Source of the DNA: HGM12669 sp048527645 | Lineage (GTDB): Bacteria > Bacillota > Clostridia > Oscillospirales > CAG-272 | Assembly (NCBI GenBank): GCA_048527645.1 | Contig: DBGFNI010000045.1 | Location: forward strand, 1 to 31,705 | Direction of reading: 5' to 3' | Length of the DNA stretch: 31,705 nt | Shown here: positions 7,454 to 16,424 of the stretch, piece after piece | Position numbering within the stretch: position 1 is the first letter of the stretch | How the letters are laid out: each line of letters opens with the position of its first letter | The notes under the pieces: generated by a model | Database searches by the model: none | Told to the model about the DNA's origin: nothing | The model's input: only the letters and a program-made list of their open reading frames with translations | Translations under genes and position numbers: made by a program

Positions 7454-8587
7454 ATGTCAGTAGCAGGAATTATTTTCTCAAACATTCATGACAACAACAT
7501 CGCGGAGCTTACCCGAAACCGCGCCACGGCGTCCGTTCCGTTCGGCTGTCGTTACCGGCTGATCGACTTCACCCTGTCCAACATGGTAAACTCCGATATC
7601 AGCAATATTTTTGTCATCACGCATTTCAATTATCAGTCTCTGATGGATCATCTCGGCTCCGGCAAGGACTGGGATCTGGCGCGCAGACGGGGCGGCATCA
7701 AGATTCTGCCTCCCTTCATCACCGCCTATGCCAACGGCGCCAACGCGCTGTATACCACCCGGCTGGAGGCGCTGAAAAGCGTCAGCCAGGCAATCAGCCA
7801 TATCGCGGATGAGTATGTGGTGCTCAGTGACTGCGACGTCATCTGCAACTTTGATCTCAAGGAGATGATCCGCGACCATATCAAAAACGGCGCGGACATC
7901 ACCATCGCAACCAAAACCGCGTATCTCAACCGCACAAACGCCCGGAAAAACACCCTTGTCCGCGCGGACGAAACCGGGAGAATCCGCGACATCTTAGCCT
8001 ACCCCGCTGACTTTTCCGGTGAGGGAGAGATCAGCCTGAACATCATGGTGATGCGCACCGAGCTGCTCAAGACGATCGTCACGGACGCCATCGCGCACGG
8101 ATATGTCAGCTTTAACCGGGATGTGCTGATGCACCGTCTCGCCTACGATAACATCCGCACCTATCACTTCGACGGCTTCTACGCCAGTGTCAACTCGCTG
8201 GAGGAATACTATCAGCATCACATGGATCTGTTGCACTGTCCGCAGATTCATGACGGGCTGTTCCGCGTTCCCAACCGTCCCGTGTATACCAAGGTGCGCA
8301 ATTCCGCTCCCACATATTACGGTCCGAACGCCACCGTCACCGGCTCTCTTATCGCGGACGGCTGCGTCATCCACGGCACTGTGGAAAATTCCATTCTCTT
8401 CCGCGGCGTGAAAATCGGCGAGAACGCCGTGGTACGCAATTCCATTCTGTTTCAGGATACCGTGACAGGCGACAATGTATCGCTCAACTGTGTGATCACC
8501 GACAAAAACGTGGTCATCCGTGACGGCGCCGTGCTCTCCGGCCATCCCACCATGCCCTTCTACATTGCCAAGGGAAAAATGGTTTGA
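7454..8587 (+). CDS. glgD: GlgD, regulatory/non-catalytic ADP-glucose pyrophosphorylase subunit
   Basis: A paralogue of GlgC known to pair with it and raise its activity in Firmicutes. The 377-residue protein keeps the overall plan: a nucleotidyltransferase-like N-terminal domain (FGCRYRLIDFTLSNMVNS) and a C-terminal beta-helix of hexapeptide repeats. The catalytic features of GlgC are degenerate. The GGxGxRL ATP loop is replaced by FSNIHDNNIAELTRNR, the WYxGTA stretch by ANGANALYTTR, and the EKP glucose-1-phosphate motif is absent. It is therefore a normal GlgD, not a decayed GlgC. I chose the ATG at 7454 (MSVAGIIFSNIHD), six nt after GGAG and matching the family N-terminus. An upstream in-frame ATG at 7421 would translate the GC palindrome and is unlikely. 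Confidence 0.94.
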   Translation: MSVAGIIFSNIHDNNIAELTRNRATASVPFGCRYRLIDFTLSNMVNSDISNIFVITHFNYQSLMDHLGSGKDWDLARRRGGIKILPPFITAYANGANALYTTRLEALKSVSQAISHIADEYVVLSDCDVICNFDLKEMIRDHIKNGADITIATKTAYLNRTNARKNTLVRADETGRIRDILAYPADFSGEGEISLNIMVMRTELLKTIVTDAIAHGYVSFNRDVLMHRLAYDNIRTYHFDGFYASVNSLEEYYQHHMDLLHCPQIHDGLFRVPNRPVYTKVRNSAPTYYGPNATVTGSLIADGCVIHGTVENSILFRGVKIGENAVVRNSILFQDTVTGDNVSLNCVITDKNVVIRDGAVLSGHPTMPFYIAKGKMV

Positions 8588-8626
8588 TGCCCGGCATACA
8601 AAATCAGTAAGGAGACAGATCAACCT

Positions 8627-10054
8627 ATGAAAATACTATTTGTCGGTTCCGAAGCGCTGCCCTTCGCCTCCACCGGAGGTCTTGCAGATGTGCTGGGCGC
8701 TTTGCCCGCGGCGGTGAAGCGGGCGATGGGAGAGGGGGGAGACGTCCGTGTGGTGCTGCCCATGTACCGCTGCATCAAGGAAACCTACCTCAAGCGCTGC
8801 AGAAAAGTCTGCGAAACGCATATCCCGCTGTCCTGGCGCAGACAGTATATGGGCGTGTACGCCTACGAAAAGGACGGCGTCACCTTTTACTTCATTGACA
8901 ACGAATATTACTTCAACCGCCCCGCGCTGTACGGCGACTATGACGACGGGGAACGCTTCGCGTATTTTTCCAAGGCCGTTATGGAAATGCTGCGTTGGCT
9001 GGACTATTATCCGGATGTGCTGCACGCCAACGACTGGCAGAGCGCGCTGTGTCTGATTTATCTCAAGCGGCAATACGGCTCTCTGCCGGGCTATCGGGAT
9101 ATCCGCACGGTATATACCATCCACAACATCGGCTATCAGGGCATCTACGGCTTTGAGACGCTGGGGGATGTTTTCGGTCTGTGCGATTGGGATCGGGGCA
9201 TTGTCGAATATGACGGATGCGTCAATCTCACCAAAGGCGCCATCGTGTGCGCCGATCGCGTGACCACCGTCTCGCCCCGTTATGCACAAGAAATCCTCAC
9301 GCCGTATTATTCCCACGGTCTGCATCACATTTTGCAGATGTATCAGGACAAAATCAGCGGCATCATCAACGGTATCGATGTCGATTATTACAATCCCGCG
9401 TCCGACCCGGCGCTGGATGCCTCTTTTTCCGCAGACAGCCTTGACGGAAAGGCGGTGTGCAAGGCAAAGCTGCAGCAGCTGTGCGGCCTGCCGCAAAAGC
9501 CGGACACCCCGCTGGTCGCCATGGTGTCCCGTCTGGCGTCGCACAAGGGCTTTGATCTGGTACAGCGCGTGATCGACGAGATCTTGCAGGATGACATTCA
9601 GTTCGTCCTTTTGGGCACCGGCGAAAAGCCGATGGAACAGTTTTTTGCCGCGCTTGCGCAGCGCCATCCAGATAAGGTCTGCGTCAAGCTGTGCTATGAC
9701 AAGGCGCTTTCCAAAAAGATTTATGCCGGGGCAGATCTCTTTCTCATGCCCTCGCAAAGCGAGCCGTGCGGTCTGGCGCAGATGATCGCCTCCCGCTACG
9801 GCACCGTCCCCGTCGTGCGCGAAACCGGCGGGCTGTATGATACCATAAAGCCCTACAACCAATACGACGGAAGCGGCAACGGCTTTACATTTGCCAACTA
9901 CAACGCGCACGAGATGATGGACGCGCTGCGCCGCGCAACGGCGCTGTACCGACAGCGGGAAAAATGGCAGACATTCGTTGTGCAATGCATGACGGTCGAC
10001 TTTTCGTGGGACCGCTCTGCACAGCAATATATCGAAATCTACCGGGCACTGTGA
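8627..10054 (+). CDS. glgA: Glycogen synthase (ADP-glucose type, GT5)
   Basis: Transfers glucose from ADP-glucose to the non-reducing end of the alpha-1,4 chain. The 475-residue protein has the two Rossmann domains of GT5: an N-terminal starch-synthase catalytic domain (1 to about 240, with HANDW and YTIHNIGYQG) and a C-terminal GT1-like domain with the nucleotide-sugar motif SEPCGLAQMIASRYGTVPVV and ETGGL. One notable change: the N-terminal K-x-G-G-L motif, whose Lys15 contacts ADP-glucose in E. coli, reads S-T-G-G-L (Ser15). My recollection, unchecked, is that Ala or Ser is found here in other clostridial GlgA proteins. Length and other motifs are normal, so I expect an active enzyme. AAGGAG lies about 12 nt before the ATG; the gap to glgP is 21 bp. 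Confidence 0.95.
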   Translation: MKILFVGSEALPFASTGGLADVLGALPAAVKRAMGEGGDVRVVLPMYRCIKETYLKRCRKVCETHIPLSWRRQYMGVYAYEKDGVTFYFIDNEYYFNRPALYGDYDDGERFAYFSKAVMEMLRWLDYYPDVLHANDWQSALCLIYLKRQYGSLPGYRDIRTVYTIHNIGYQGIYGFETLGDVFGLCDWDRGIVEYDGCVNLTKGAIVCADRVTTVSPRYAQEILTPYYSHGLHHILQMYQDKISGIINGIDVDYYNPASDPALDASFSADSLDGKAVCKAKLQQLCGLPQKPDTPLVAMVSRLASHKGFDLVQRVIDEILQDDIQFVLLGTGEKPMEQFFAALAQRHPDKVCVKLCYDKALSKKIYAGADLFLMPSQSEPCGLAQMIASRYGTVPVVRETGGLYDTIKPYNQYDGSGNGFTFANYNAHEMMDALRRATALYRQREKWQTFVVQCMTVDFSWDRSAQQYIEIYRAL

Positions 10055-10075
10055 ACAGCAAAGGATTGAAAAAAA

Positions 10076-12523
10076 ATGAACACGAACACCTTAAGCAAAG
10101 AAGACATCAAAACCGCTCTGAACAACAAGCTGACCCGTTTTTTCGGCGTCAGCCCCGAGGAGGCAACAAAGGATCAGGTTTACAGCGCAGTGATTCTGAC
10201 CGTGCGCGACCTGCTCTCGCAGAAAAAGGACCGTTTTCACCGACAAAGCAAGGCGCAGCAGGCAAAAAAAATATACTATCTGAGCATTGAATTCCTGATC
10301 GGCCCCTCTCTGAAAAACAACGTGCGCAATCTGGGATTGGACGCGCCGTACCGCGCCGTCTTGCAGGATATGGGCTTTGATCTGGACGATATCTATCAGA
10401 TGGAGCCCGATCCGGGGCTGGGCAACGGGGGACTGGGCAGACTAGCCGCGTGCTTTATGGACGCGCTGACCACGCAGGAGTATGCGGCGACAGGCTTCTC
10501 CCTGTGCTATGAATACGGTTTTTTCAAGCAGCGAATCATTGACGGCAGTCAGGTGGAAATGCCGGACGACTGGATGCCCGGCGGAAAGGACTGGCTGATC
10601 GCCCGAACCGACAAAACCGTGACCGTCCGCCTGGGCGGCAAGGTCAGTGAGCACTGGAACAACGGGCGCTGCGAAATCCAGTATGAGAACTACGACGAGG
10701 TGCAGGCAGTTCCGTATGACATGCTCATTTCCGGCGGCGACAGTGAGGCGGTATCCACGCTGCGCCTGTGGCGTGCGCAGGACACCACGGATTTTAATAT
10801 GAGCCTGTTTTCGCAGGGGCAATATGTCCGCGCCATGCAAAAATCCACCAACGCGGAGATCATCACCAAGGTGCTCTATCCCTCCGATGAGCATGAGGAG
10901 GGCAAGCTGCTGCGGCTGACACAGCAGTATTTTCTGGTGTCCGCTTCCCTGCAAAGCGTCATCCAAGATCATCTGGCGGCATACGGCACGCTTTCCAATT
11001 TTGCCGACAAGGTCGCCTTTCATATCAACGACACGCATCCCGCACTGATCATTCCTGAGCTGATGCGGATTCTGATGGATGTTTATTCCTACAGTTGGGA
11101 GGACGCGTGGGAAGTCGTCACGCACACCATGTCTTATACCAATCACACAGTGTTGCCCGAGGCGCTGGAATGCTGGAATGTGGATCTGTTCCGCATCAAG
11201 CTGCCGCGTATCTACATGATCGTGGAGGAAATCAACCGCCGCCTGTGTGCCGATCTGTGGAACCGGTATCCCGGCGACTGGGACCGCATCTCCCGTATGG
11301 CCATCATCGGCTATGACAATGTCCGCATGGCGAACCTCTCTGTCGCGGCGTCGCATACGGTCAACGGCGTTTCCGCTCTGCACAGCGATATTCTCACCAA
11401 GACCGTGTTTCATGACTATTACAAAGCAAATCCCGGCAAATTCACAAATGTGACAAACGGCATCGCGCATCGCCGCTGGCTGTGTTATTCCAACCCGCTA
11501 CTGACCGATTTGCTCACACAAACAATCGGCGAGGGCTATTATAAGCGTCCGTGGGAGCTGGAACAGTTCAAAAAATACGCAGACGACGCCGCGGTACAGC
11601 AGCGTTTGTATGAAATCAAATATCAGAACAAGCTCCGCTTTGCCGACCGGATTCAAAAGCAATACGGCATCGCGCTGGATCCCACCTCCGTCTTCGACGT
11701 GCAGGTCAAACGTATTCACGAGTACAAGCGGCAGCTGCTCAATGTTTTGAAAATCATTCACCGCTGCAATCAGATCAAGGACAACCCCAACGGCTCATGG
11801 CAGCCCGTCACCTTTATTTTCGGCGGAAAGGCGGCGCCCAGCTATTACGTGGCAAAGGATATTGTCCGCCTGATCTGGAATCTGGGCGCGGAAATCGAGC
11901 AGGATGCACAGCTGCGCGAGCTGGTGCGCGTGCTGTATGTGGAGGACTACAATGTTTCCCAGGCGGAAGAGCTGATGCCCGCCTCTGATATCAGCGAGCA
12001 GATTTCCCTCGCCGGCAAAGAGGCCAGCGGCACGGGATGTATGAAATTCATGATCAACGGCGCGCTGACGCTGGGCACACTGGACGGCGCGAATGTCGAA
12101 ATGAAGGACGCCGTGGGCGAGGACAACATCTACATTTTCGGCATGAATGCCGAGGAGGCGGAAAATCTGTGGCGCTTCGGCTATAACGCGATGAATTATT
12201 ACAACAACAGCAGCGCCGTCCGCCGGGTCATTGACCGCATCGGGCAGGGCTTTCACCGTGCAAACTTCGAGGGAATGGTCAACTATTTCCTCCATGCGCC
12301 GAACGGCGGCGTTTCCGACCCGTTTATGTGTCTGGCAGATTTTGAATCCTACACCCACACCTTCGACCGCATGCTCGCCGACTATCAGGATCGCGCGCAG
12401 TGGCAAAAAAAGGCGGTGTACAATATCGGCAGCGCCGGATTTTTCTCCGCCGACCGTTCGATCCGTCAGTATGCGGAAGAGATCTGGCATCTGACGCCGG
12501 TAAAGTCTGACAATCCGGTCTGA
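10076..12523 (+). CDS. glgP: Glycogen/maltodextrin phosphorylase (GT35)
   Basis: A PLP enzyme that releases glucose-1-phosphate from the chain ends of glycogen or maltodextrin using phosphate. The 815-residue product matches family length. It shows the early conserved block YYLSIEFLIGPSL and EPDPGLGNGGLGRLAACF, HINDTHPAL, RIHEYKRQLLN, and the PLP site EASGTGCMKF, where Lys657 should bind the cofactor. The residue before MKF is usually Asn in this motif and here is Cys655. Having synthesis and breakdown in one operon is common in Firmicutes. A potential AAAGGA ribosome binding site lies about ten nt before the ATG. The stop is only 4 bp from the next start. Confidence 0.95.
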   Translation: MNTNTLSKEDIKTALNNKLTRFFGVSPEEATKDQVYSAVILTVRDLLSQKKDRFHRQSKAQQAKKIYYLSIEFLIGPSLKNNVRNLGLDAPYRAVLQDMGFDLDDIYQMEPDPGLGNGGLGRLAACFMDALTTQEYAATGFSLCYEYGFFKQRIIDGSQVEMPDDWMPGGKDWLIARTDKTVTVRLGGKVSEHWNNGRCEIQYENYDEVQAVPYDMLISGGDSEAVSTLRLWRAQDTTDFNMSLFSQGQYVRAMQKSTNAEIITKVLYPSDEHEEGKLLRLTQQYFLVSASLQSVIQDHLAAYGTLSNFADKVAFHINDTHPALIIPELMRILMDVYSYSWEDAWEVVTHTMSYTNHTVLPEALECWNVDLFRIKLPRIYMIVEEINRRLCADLWNRYPGDWDRISRMAIIGYDNVRMANLSVAASHTVNGVSALHSDILTKTVFHDYYKANPGKFTNVTNGIAHRRWLCYSNPLLTDLLTQTIGEGYYKRPWELEQFKKYADDAAVQQRLYEIKYQNKLRFADRIQKQYGIALDPTSVFDVQVKRIHEYKRQLLNVLKIIHRCNQIKDNPNGSWQPVTFIFGGKAAPSYYVAKDIVRLIWNLGAEIEQDAQLRELVRVLYVEDYNVSQAEELMPASDISEQISLAGKEASGTGCMKFMINGALTLGTLDGANVEMKDAVGEDNIYIFGMNAEEAENLWRFGYNAMNYYNNSSAVRRVIDRIGQGFHRANFEGMVNYFLHAPNGGVSDPFMCLADFESYTHTFDRMLADYQDRAQWQKKAVYNIGSAGFFSADRSIRQYAEEIWHLTPVKSDNPV

Positions 12524-12527
12524 AGCC

Positions 12528-14447
12528 ATGGTAACAGCAAGCTTTGAATCCTATACCGTCCTCCCGCCAAACGGCGCCCCGCAGCCCTGCACTGCCAGCG
12601 CTTTTTGTGAGGATGACCGTGTACGCTTTTCCATCGGGGTGCCCCGGGCATACGGCTTTATCGAGCCGAAAATCCGGTTTGTCACCGACGCGCTGCAAGG
12701 AGAAGAACGTGCGCTGTGCTTTCCGATGGAATGGGATGGCCTTGACAACGGCTTTGACCTATACCACTGCGATCTGTATATGGTACAGCTGTGCGGTGCA
12801 GCACGCGACGGTCTGTTTTTTTACCACTATGTACTGTGCGACGGCGTATACTATTCCAAAGACGAATACGGAACCTTCCGGCGGCGCGACGGCGCGTATC
12901 CCAAGCACCAGCTGCTGGTATACCGCCGGCAGGAAACGGAGCCGACCTGGGCAAACGAAGGAATCCTGTACCATATTTTTGTTGACCGTTTTTGCAAAAG
13001 CGGCAAAATCCGAACCGTCAAGCCGGGTGCGGTGCTGCATCGGGACTGGGATCATGATCTCATGGAATTCGCGCCCCAGCGCGGTGCGCCCATCGCCAAC
13101 AATGACTTTTTCGGGGGCGATTTGTGGGGCGTGATCGAAAAGCTGGATTACATCGAGGCGCTTGGCACAACCGCGATTTACTTAAGTCCGGTTTTCCGCG
13201 CCGCCTCCAATCATAAATACGACACCGCCGACTATGAGCATGTGGACGAGATGTTCGGCGGGGACGAAGCGCTCATTGAACTGATCCGGTGCGCCGCGCA
13301 GCGCGGCATCCGCGTGATACTGGACGGTGTGTTCAACCATACCGGCGACGACTCCCGCTATTTCAACAAATACGGCCGTTTTGACACCGTCGGCGCGTAT
13401 CAGTCTCCGGATTCTCCCTATGCAGACTGGTATGTTTTCCGTCAGTTTCCCGACGATTACGAATGCTGGTGGGGCATCCCCATTCTCCCGCGGCTCAACC
13501 CGCAAAGCGACGACTGCCGCAGCTATCTGTGCGACGTCGCGGAAAAATGGACGGCGGCGGGCGTCGGCGGCTGGCGGCTGGATGTGGCGGACGAGCTGAC
13601 CGATTCGTTCATCGCGCAGCTGCGCCGCACCGTCAAGCAGACAAATCCGCAGGCAATCCTGTACGGCGAGGTGTGGGAAAACGCCTCTGACAAGGTCGCA
13701 TACGGGAAAAGACGGCGCTATTTTTCCGGCGAGGAGCTGGACTCCGTCATGAATTATCCGCTGCGCGACGCCGTGATCCGCTATCTGTGCTACGGAGACA
13801 GCGACGCGATGCGGCACGTCTGTGCGGATATTTACGGAAAATACCCACCCTTTGCCGCACGGTATCTGATGAATTTTCTGGGCACGCATGACACCGAGCG
13901 CATTCTCACCGTGCTGGGCGGAGAAGAAACGGAGGGATTGTCGGAGCAGCAACTTTCCGAAAAGACGCTGCACCCCAAGAACCGCAAGCGGGGGATATCC
14001 CTCTTGAAGCTGGCATATCTGATCACCGTCGGTATGCCGGGCACCCCCTGCGTATACTACGGCGATGAAGTGGGCATGGAAGGCTATCACGATCCCTTCA
14101 ACCGCCGCCCCTATCCGTGGGGACGGGAGGACAGGGAACTGCTGGCTTATTATCAGATGCTCGGCCGCTTCCGCCGCGGCAACGAAACGCTGCGCCGCGG
14201 CGCGCTGCAGCTGCTGCACGCCGATCGCGATCTGCTCCTGTTTGCCCGCACGACCCCTGCGGAAACGCTGGTATTCGGCATCAACCGTTCTGAGCGATCC
14301 TATGCGGTGCGCGCCGCCTTTGACGGAGCGGATATTCCCGCCGTCATGCAGCTTGCGCCGCAAACCGGCGACATTCTTCCGCTACCTGTTCCGCTGTCAA
14401 ATGCAAGCATCGGCTTTGAGGTGCTGTCCGACGTGAGGCAGCACTGA
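12528..14447 (+). CDS. Cytoplasmic GH13 alpha-amylase/neopullulanase-like glucanohydrolase
   Basis: A 639-residue GH13 enzyme with no signal peptide, so it should act on intracellular glucan. An N-terminal beta-sandwich of about 130 residues precedes the barrel, as in neopullulanase and maltogenic-amylase relatives. Conserved regions: DGVFNHTG (I), GGWRLDVADEL with nucleophile Asp352 (II), GEVWE with acid/base Glu381 (III) and FLGTHDTERI with Asp455 (IV), then MPGTPCVYYGDEVGMEG. Likely activity is hydrolysis of alpha-1,4 and perhaps alpha-1,6 bonds in glycogen limit dextrins left by GlgP. Exact specificity (amylase, neopullulanase or debranching) cannot be told by eye. No good Shine-Dalgarno precedes the ATG, which is 4 bp after the glgP stop, so translational coupling is likely. 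Last gene of the operon. Confidence 0.88.
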   Translation: MVTASFESYTVLPPNGAPQPCTASAFCEDDRVRFSIGVPRAYGFIEPKIRFVTDALQGEERALCFPMEWDGLDNGFDLYHCDLYMVQLCGAARDGLFFYHYVLCDGVYYSKDEYGTFRRRDGAYPKHQLLVYRRQETEPTWANEGILYHIFVDRFCKSGKIRTVKPGAVLHRDWDHDLMEFAPQRGAPIANNDFFGGDLWGVIEKLDYIEALGTTAIYLSPVFRAASNHKYDTADYEHVDEMFGGDEALIELIRCAAQRGIRVILDGVFNHTGDDSRYFNKYGRFDTVGAYQSPDSPYADWYVFRQFPDDYECWWGIPILPRLNPQSDDCRSYLCDVAEKWTAAGVGGWRLDVADELTDSFIAQLRRTVKQTNPQAILYGEVWENASDKVAYGKRRRYFSGEELDSVMNYPLRDAVIRYLCYGDSDAMRHVCADIYGKYPPFAARYLMNFLGTHDTERILTVLGGEETEGLSEQQLSEKTLHPKNRKRGISLLKLAYLITVGMPGTPCVYYGDEVGMEGYHDPFNRRPYPWGREDRELLAYYQMLGRFRRGNETLRRGALQLLHADRDLLLFARTTPAETLVFGINRSERSYAVRAAFDGADIPAVMQLAPQTGDILPLPVPLSNASIGFEVLSDVRQH

Positions 14448-14481
14448 ATGCGGTATCATTTTCCGTTGTGGAGCAACATAT

Positions 14482-14522
14482 AAAAACAGCACATGCGCCG
14501 TTTTGACGCATGTGCTGTTTTT
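14482..14522. terminator. Strong bidirectional terminator between the glycogen operon and the deacetylase operon
   Basis: A 16-bp perfect stem (14482-14497 with 14507-14522; core CAGCACATGCG) with a 9-nt loop carries A5 on one side and T5 on the other. It lies between convergent genes and can end both transcripts. Confidence 0.92.
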
Positions 14523-14551
14523 GATCGGATGCATTGCGGGTGCGGATACAA

Positions 14552-15496
14552 TCAGTACCCAAGGCAAGACAAAAACGTCTCCTCCCCCATATCCCTTGCA
14601 ATATAATACCGGCTGATCTCCATATCGGAAACCGTGGGATAATAGCTTTTCGTCGTATAACAATAATCATAGTAGTCCGCGGCTACTTCAAGCGCCAGAT
14701 CGCTGTAGCTGCCGTTGGGAAAGGCAAGCGAGCGCACCGGACGCCCCGTCAACTCCTCAAGAATCTGCTGCGAGCGGTCAAACTCCTCCCGCAGCGTTTG
14801 CACATCCGTGATCAGCCCCATCTGACGGTGCGTGACCGTATGCGAGCCGAAGCGGATATAGCCGCTCGCCGCCATTTCCTTGATCTGCGCCTCCGTCAGA
14901 TATTCCGGCGTGCCGATCAGATCCGTCACCACAAACACCGTCGCCCGCGCATTGTATTTGACCAGCAGCGGCAGCAGATTGTCATAATTGTCGCTGTAGC
15001 CGTCATCCAGCGTGATCACCACGCTCGGTCCCGCTGTATGCTGAAATTCATCGGCAAACAGGTAGGTGAAGCCTCTTTCGTTCATCAGCTGCAGCTGCCG
15101 CTCAAAATCATCGACCTTCACAAACAGCCCGCCAAGCGACCCGTAAATCTCATCCCGGATCAGATGATACATCAACCCTCTGGGAACATAGTCACCGGGC
15201 GTCACGGCAATCGGCTCCGCGCGCTTGCCGTGATACACTCTGCCCGCGAGCTTGTCTGCCGCCTCCCGGCCGACCGTCTCCGCATGTGCGCGTTCCGATT
15301 CGGACAGCTGCAAAAAATCCCGCGCGTCCACCGCGTCCAGCACGGGCGCCGTCTGCTCCTGTGCCATCACAGAAAAATCCGCCGCCGCTGTCGTTTTCTG
15401 TTCCTCTTCGCCGCACGCGCAGACGCAAAGCGCCGCCGATACGGCCAGCAGCGTGCACAGTCCCGCTCTGCAATACTTTGTTATGATATGCTTCAT
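14552..15496 (-). CDS. Lipoprotein polysaccharide deacetylase (CE4/NodB domain)
   Basis: Probably a membrane-anchored, extracytoplasmic carbohydrate N- or O-deacetylase acting on peptidoglycan or another envelope glycan. The 314 residues start with a basic N-terminus and hydrophobic core (11-27) ending in a lipobox-like VCAC, with Cys28 the likely lipidated residue. A linker to about 105 precedes the NodB domain: TLDDGYSDN with Asp164/Asp165 (motif 1), GSHTVTH with metal ligands His219 and His223 (motif 2) and LAFPNGSYSD (variant of motif 3, usually FxxPxG). Metal-ligand residues are all present, so it should be active. AAGGA precedes the ATG well. It follows the DUF6062-type gene by 19 bp in the same operon. 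Confidence 0.88.
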   Translation of the reverse strand: MKHIITKYCRAGLCTLLAVSAALCVCACGEEEQKTTAAADFSVMAQEQTAPVLDAVDARDFLQLSESERAHAETVGREAADKLAGRVYHGKRAEPIAVTPGDYVPRGLMYHLIRDEIYGSLGGLFVKVDDFERQLQLMNERGFTYLFADEFQHTAGPSVVITLDDGYSDNYDNLLPLLVKYNARATVFVVTDLIGTPEYLTEAQIKEMAASGYIRFGSHTVTHRQMGLITDVQTLREEFDRSQQILEELTGRPVRSLAFPNGSYSDLALEVAADYYDYCYTTKSYYPTVSDMEISRYYIARDMGEETFLSCLGY

Positions 15497-15515
15497 TTGC
15501 TTCCTTTCCGAATTC

Positions 15516-16226
15516 TCAATGCGATTGCGTTTCTTCTCGTTCCTGTTCGCCGCTGAGAATTTTCACAGCGCGCTCCAGCGAATCCTTGGCGTCATACCAC
15601 GGCTCTTCGTCATACCGATAGTCGAATTTTTTACAGAACCACGAAACGTCGCCCTCCAATTTTTCCAGCACCTGTGCCATCTGCCCGCTGACCGCCTCCC
15701 AAAAAGAGGAAAAGGTCTTTTTGTCCTGCTGCTCCCGCGCGGCCTTGACAAAGGCGCGATAGTGCGGCAGGCAGAAATAGGGCTGTGCAGCAGTCTTTTC
15801 CCGAAATTCCCGCTCCTGCTGCCAGAGCTGTGCGGCACAGGCGAGCATCTTGGAAAAAGATTCGTCAATCCGCCTGCAAACATAGCAGCCGTCCTCCAGC
15901 GCCTGCAAGCGGTTCATTTGTTCGGTTCCCGCGCCCTTCAGCGACAGAAAGCCGCCGCTTTTCTGTCCCTTTTTCACCTCTGCCAGATGGCTCTCCAAAA
16001 TCAGCCCCAGCTGCAACCGGCGCTTTTTTTGCAGCATCATGGCATAGTGTCGCCCGCAAAAGCCCTCCCGGTTGGTTTGAATCCGGATATCCGGCTCCAT
16101 CATGGCAGGGCCTAAAATTCCTTCCACCTCATTTTCCTGCAACAGGCGGTACAGCGTGCAAAACGGGCAGCCGTCCTTTTTGTCAAAGGCTTCGTTGACC
16201 GGGATAGTATAAATCTTTTCTTTCAT
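15516..16226 (-). CDS. DUF6062-like protein with a duplicated CxxC/CxxH motif
   Basis: Function unknown. The N-terminus MKEKIYTIPVNEAF followed by CPFC resembles the DUF6062 family of Clostridia from memory. The 236-residue protein holds two copies of the same pattern: Cys20-x2-Cys23 with Cys57-x2-His60 (FCGRHY), and Cys114-x2-Cys117 with Cys152-x2-His155 (FCLPHY). Each set could bind one metal ion (zinc or iron-sulfur), suggesting a tandem duplication. There is no signal peptide, so it is cytoplasmic. I chose the ATG at 16226 because AAAGGTG sits about seven nt upstream; the frame stays open to an ATG at 16283, but that lacks a good site. First gene of a two-gene operon with the deacetylase lipoprotein. 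No clear promoter was found on this strand. Confidence 0.75.
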   Translation of the reverse strand: MKEKIYTIPVNEAFDKKDGCPFCTLYRLLQENEVEGILGPAMMEPDIRIQTNREGFCGRHYAMMLQKKRRLQLGLILESHLAEVKKGQKSGGFLSLKGAGTEQMNRLQALEDGCYVCRRIDESFSKMLACAAQLWQQEREFREKTAAQPYFCLPHYRAFVKAAREQQDKKTFSSFWEAVSGQMAQVLEKLEGDVSWFCKKFDYRYDEEPWYDAKDSLERAVKILSGEQEREETQSH

Positions 16227-16319
16227 ATTTTTCACCTTTGTTCTGCATTTCATTCTTTTTTCGGGCAAAAACGGATTTTGCACCGGGATCGCTTCTTGAA
16301 AACATATTTTTTACTGCGC

Positions 16320-16348
16320 TTGCATTAAATCCTTTTATAGGATATAAT
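16320..16348 (+). promoter_or_regulatory. Sigma-A promoter of the Cys-rich protein gene
   Basis: TTGCAT (16320-16325), a 17-bp spacer and TATAAT (16343-16348) lie 76 bp before the start codon. The predicted start is near 16355, giving a leader of about 70 nt. Confidence 0.75.
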
Positions 16349-16424
16349 ATACACATGAATGCATGCAGCGGAGTCGCGCGCCCGTCGGGGCAGGCGGCAA
16401 GCCGCGATAAAAAAGGAGTTTGAC

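Noticed and set aside
7454..8587. glgD as a broken second copy of glgC
   Set aside because: Loss of the ATP loop and glucose-1-phosphate motif is the normal state of GlgD, and the frame is intact at family length.
8636..10027. A 463-codon minus-strand open frame opposite glgA
   Set aside because: Antisense shadow of an unmistakable GlgA; no ribosome binding site or family motif.
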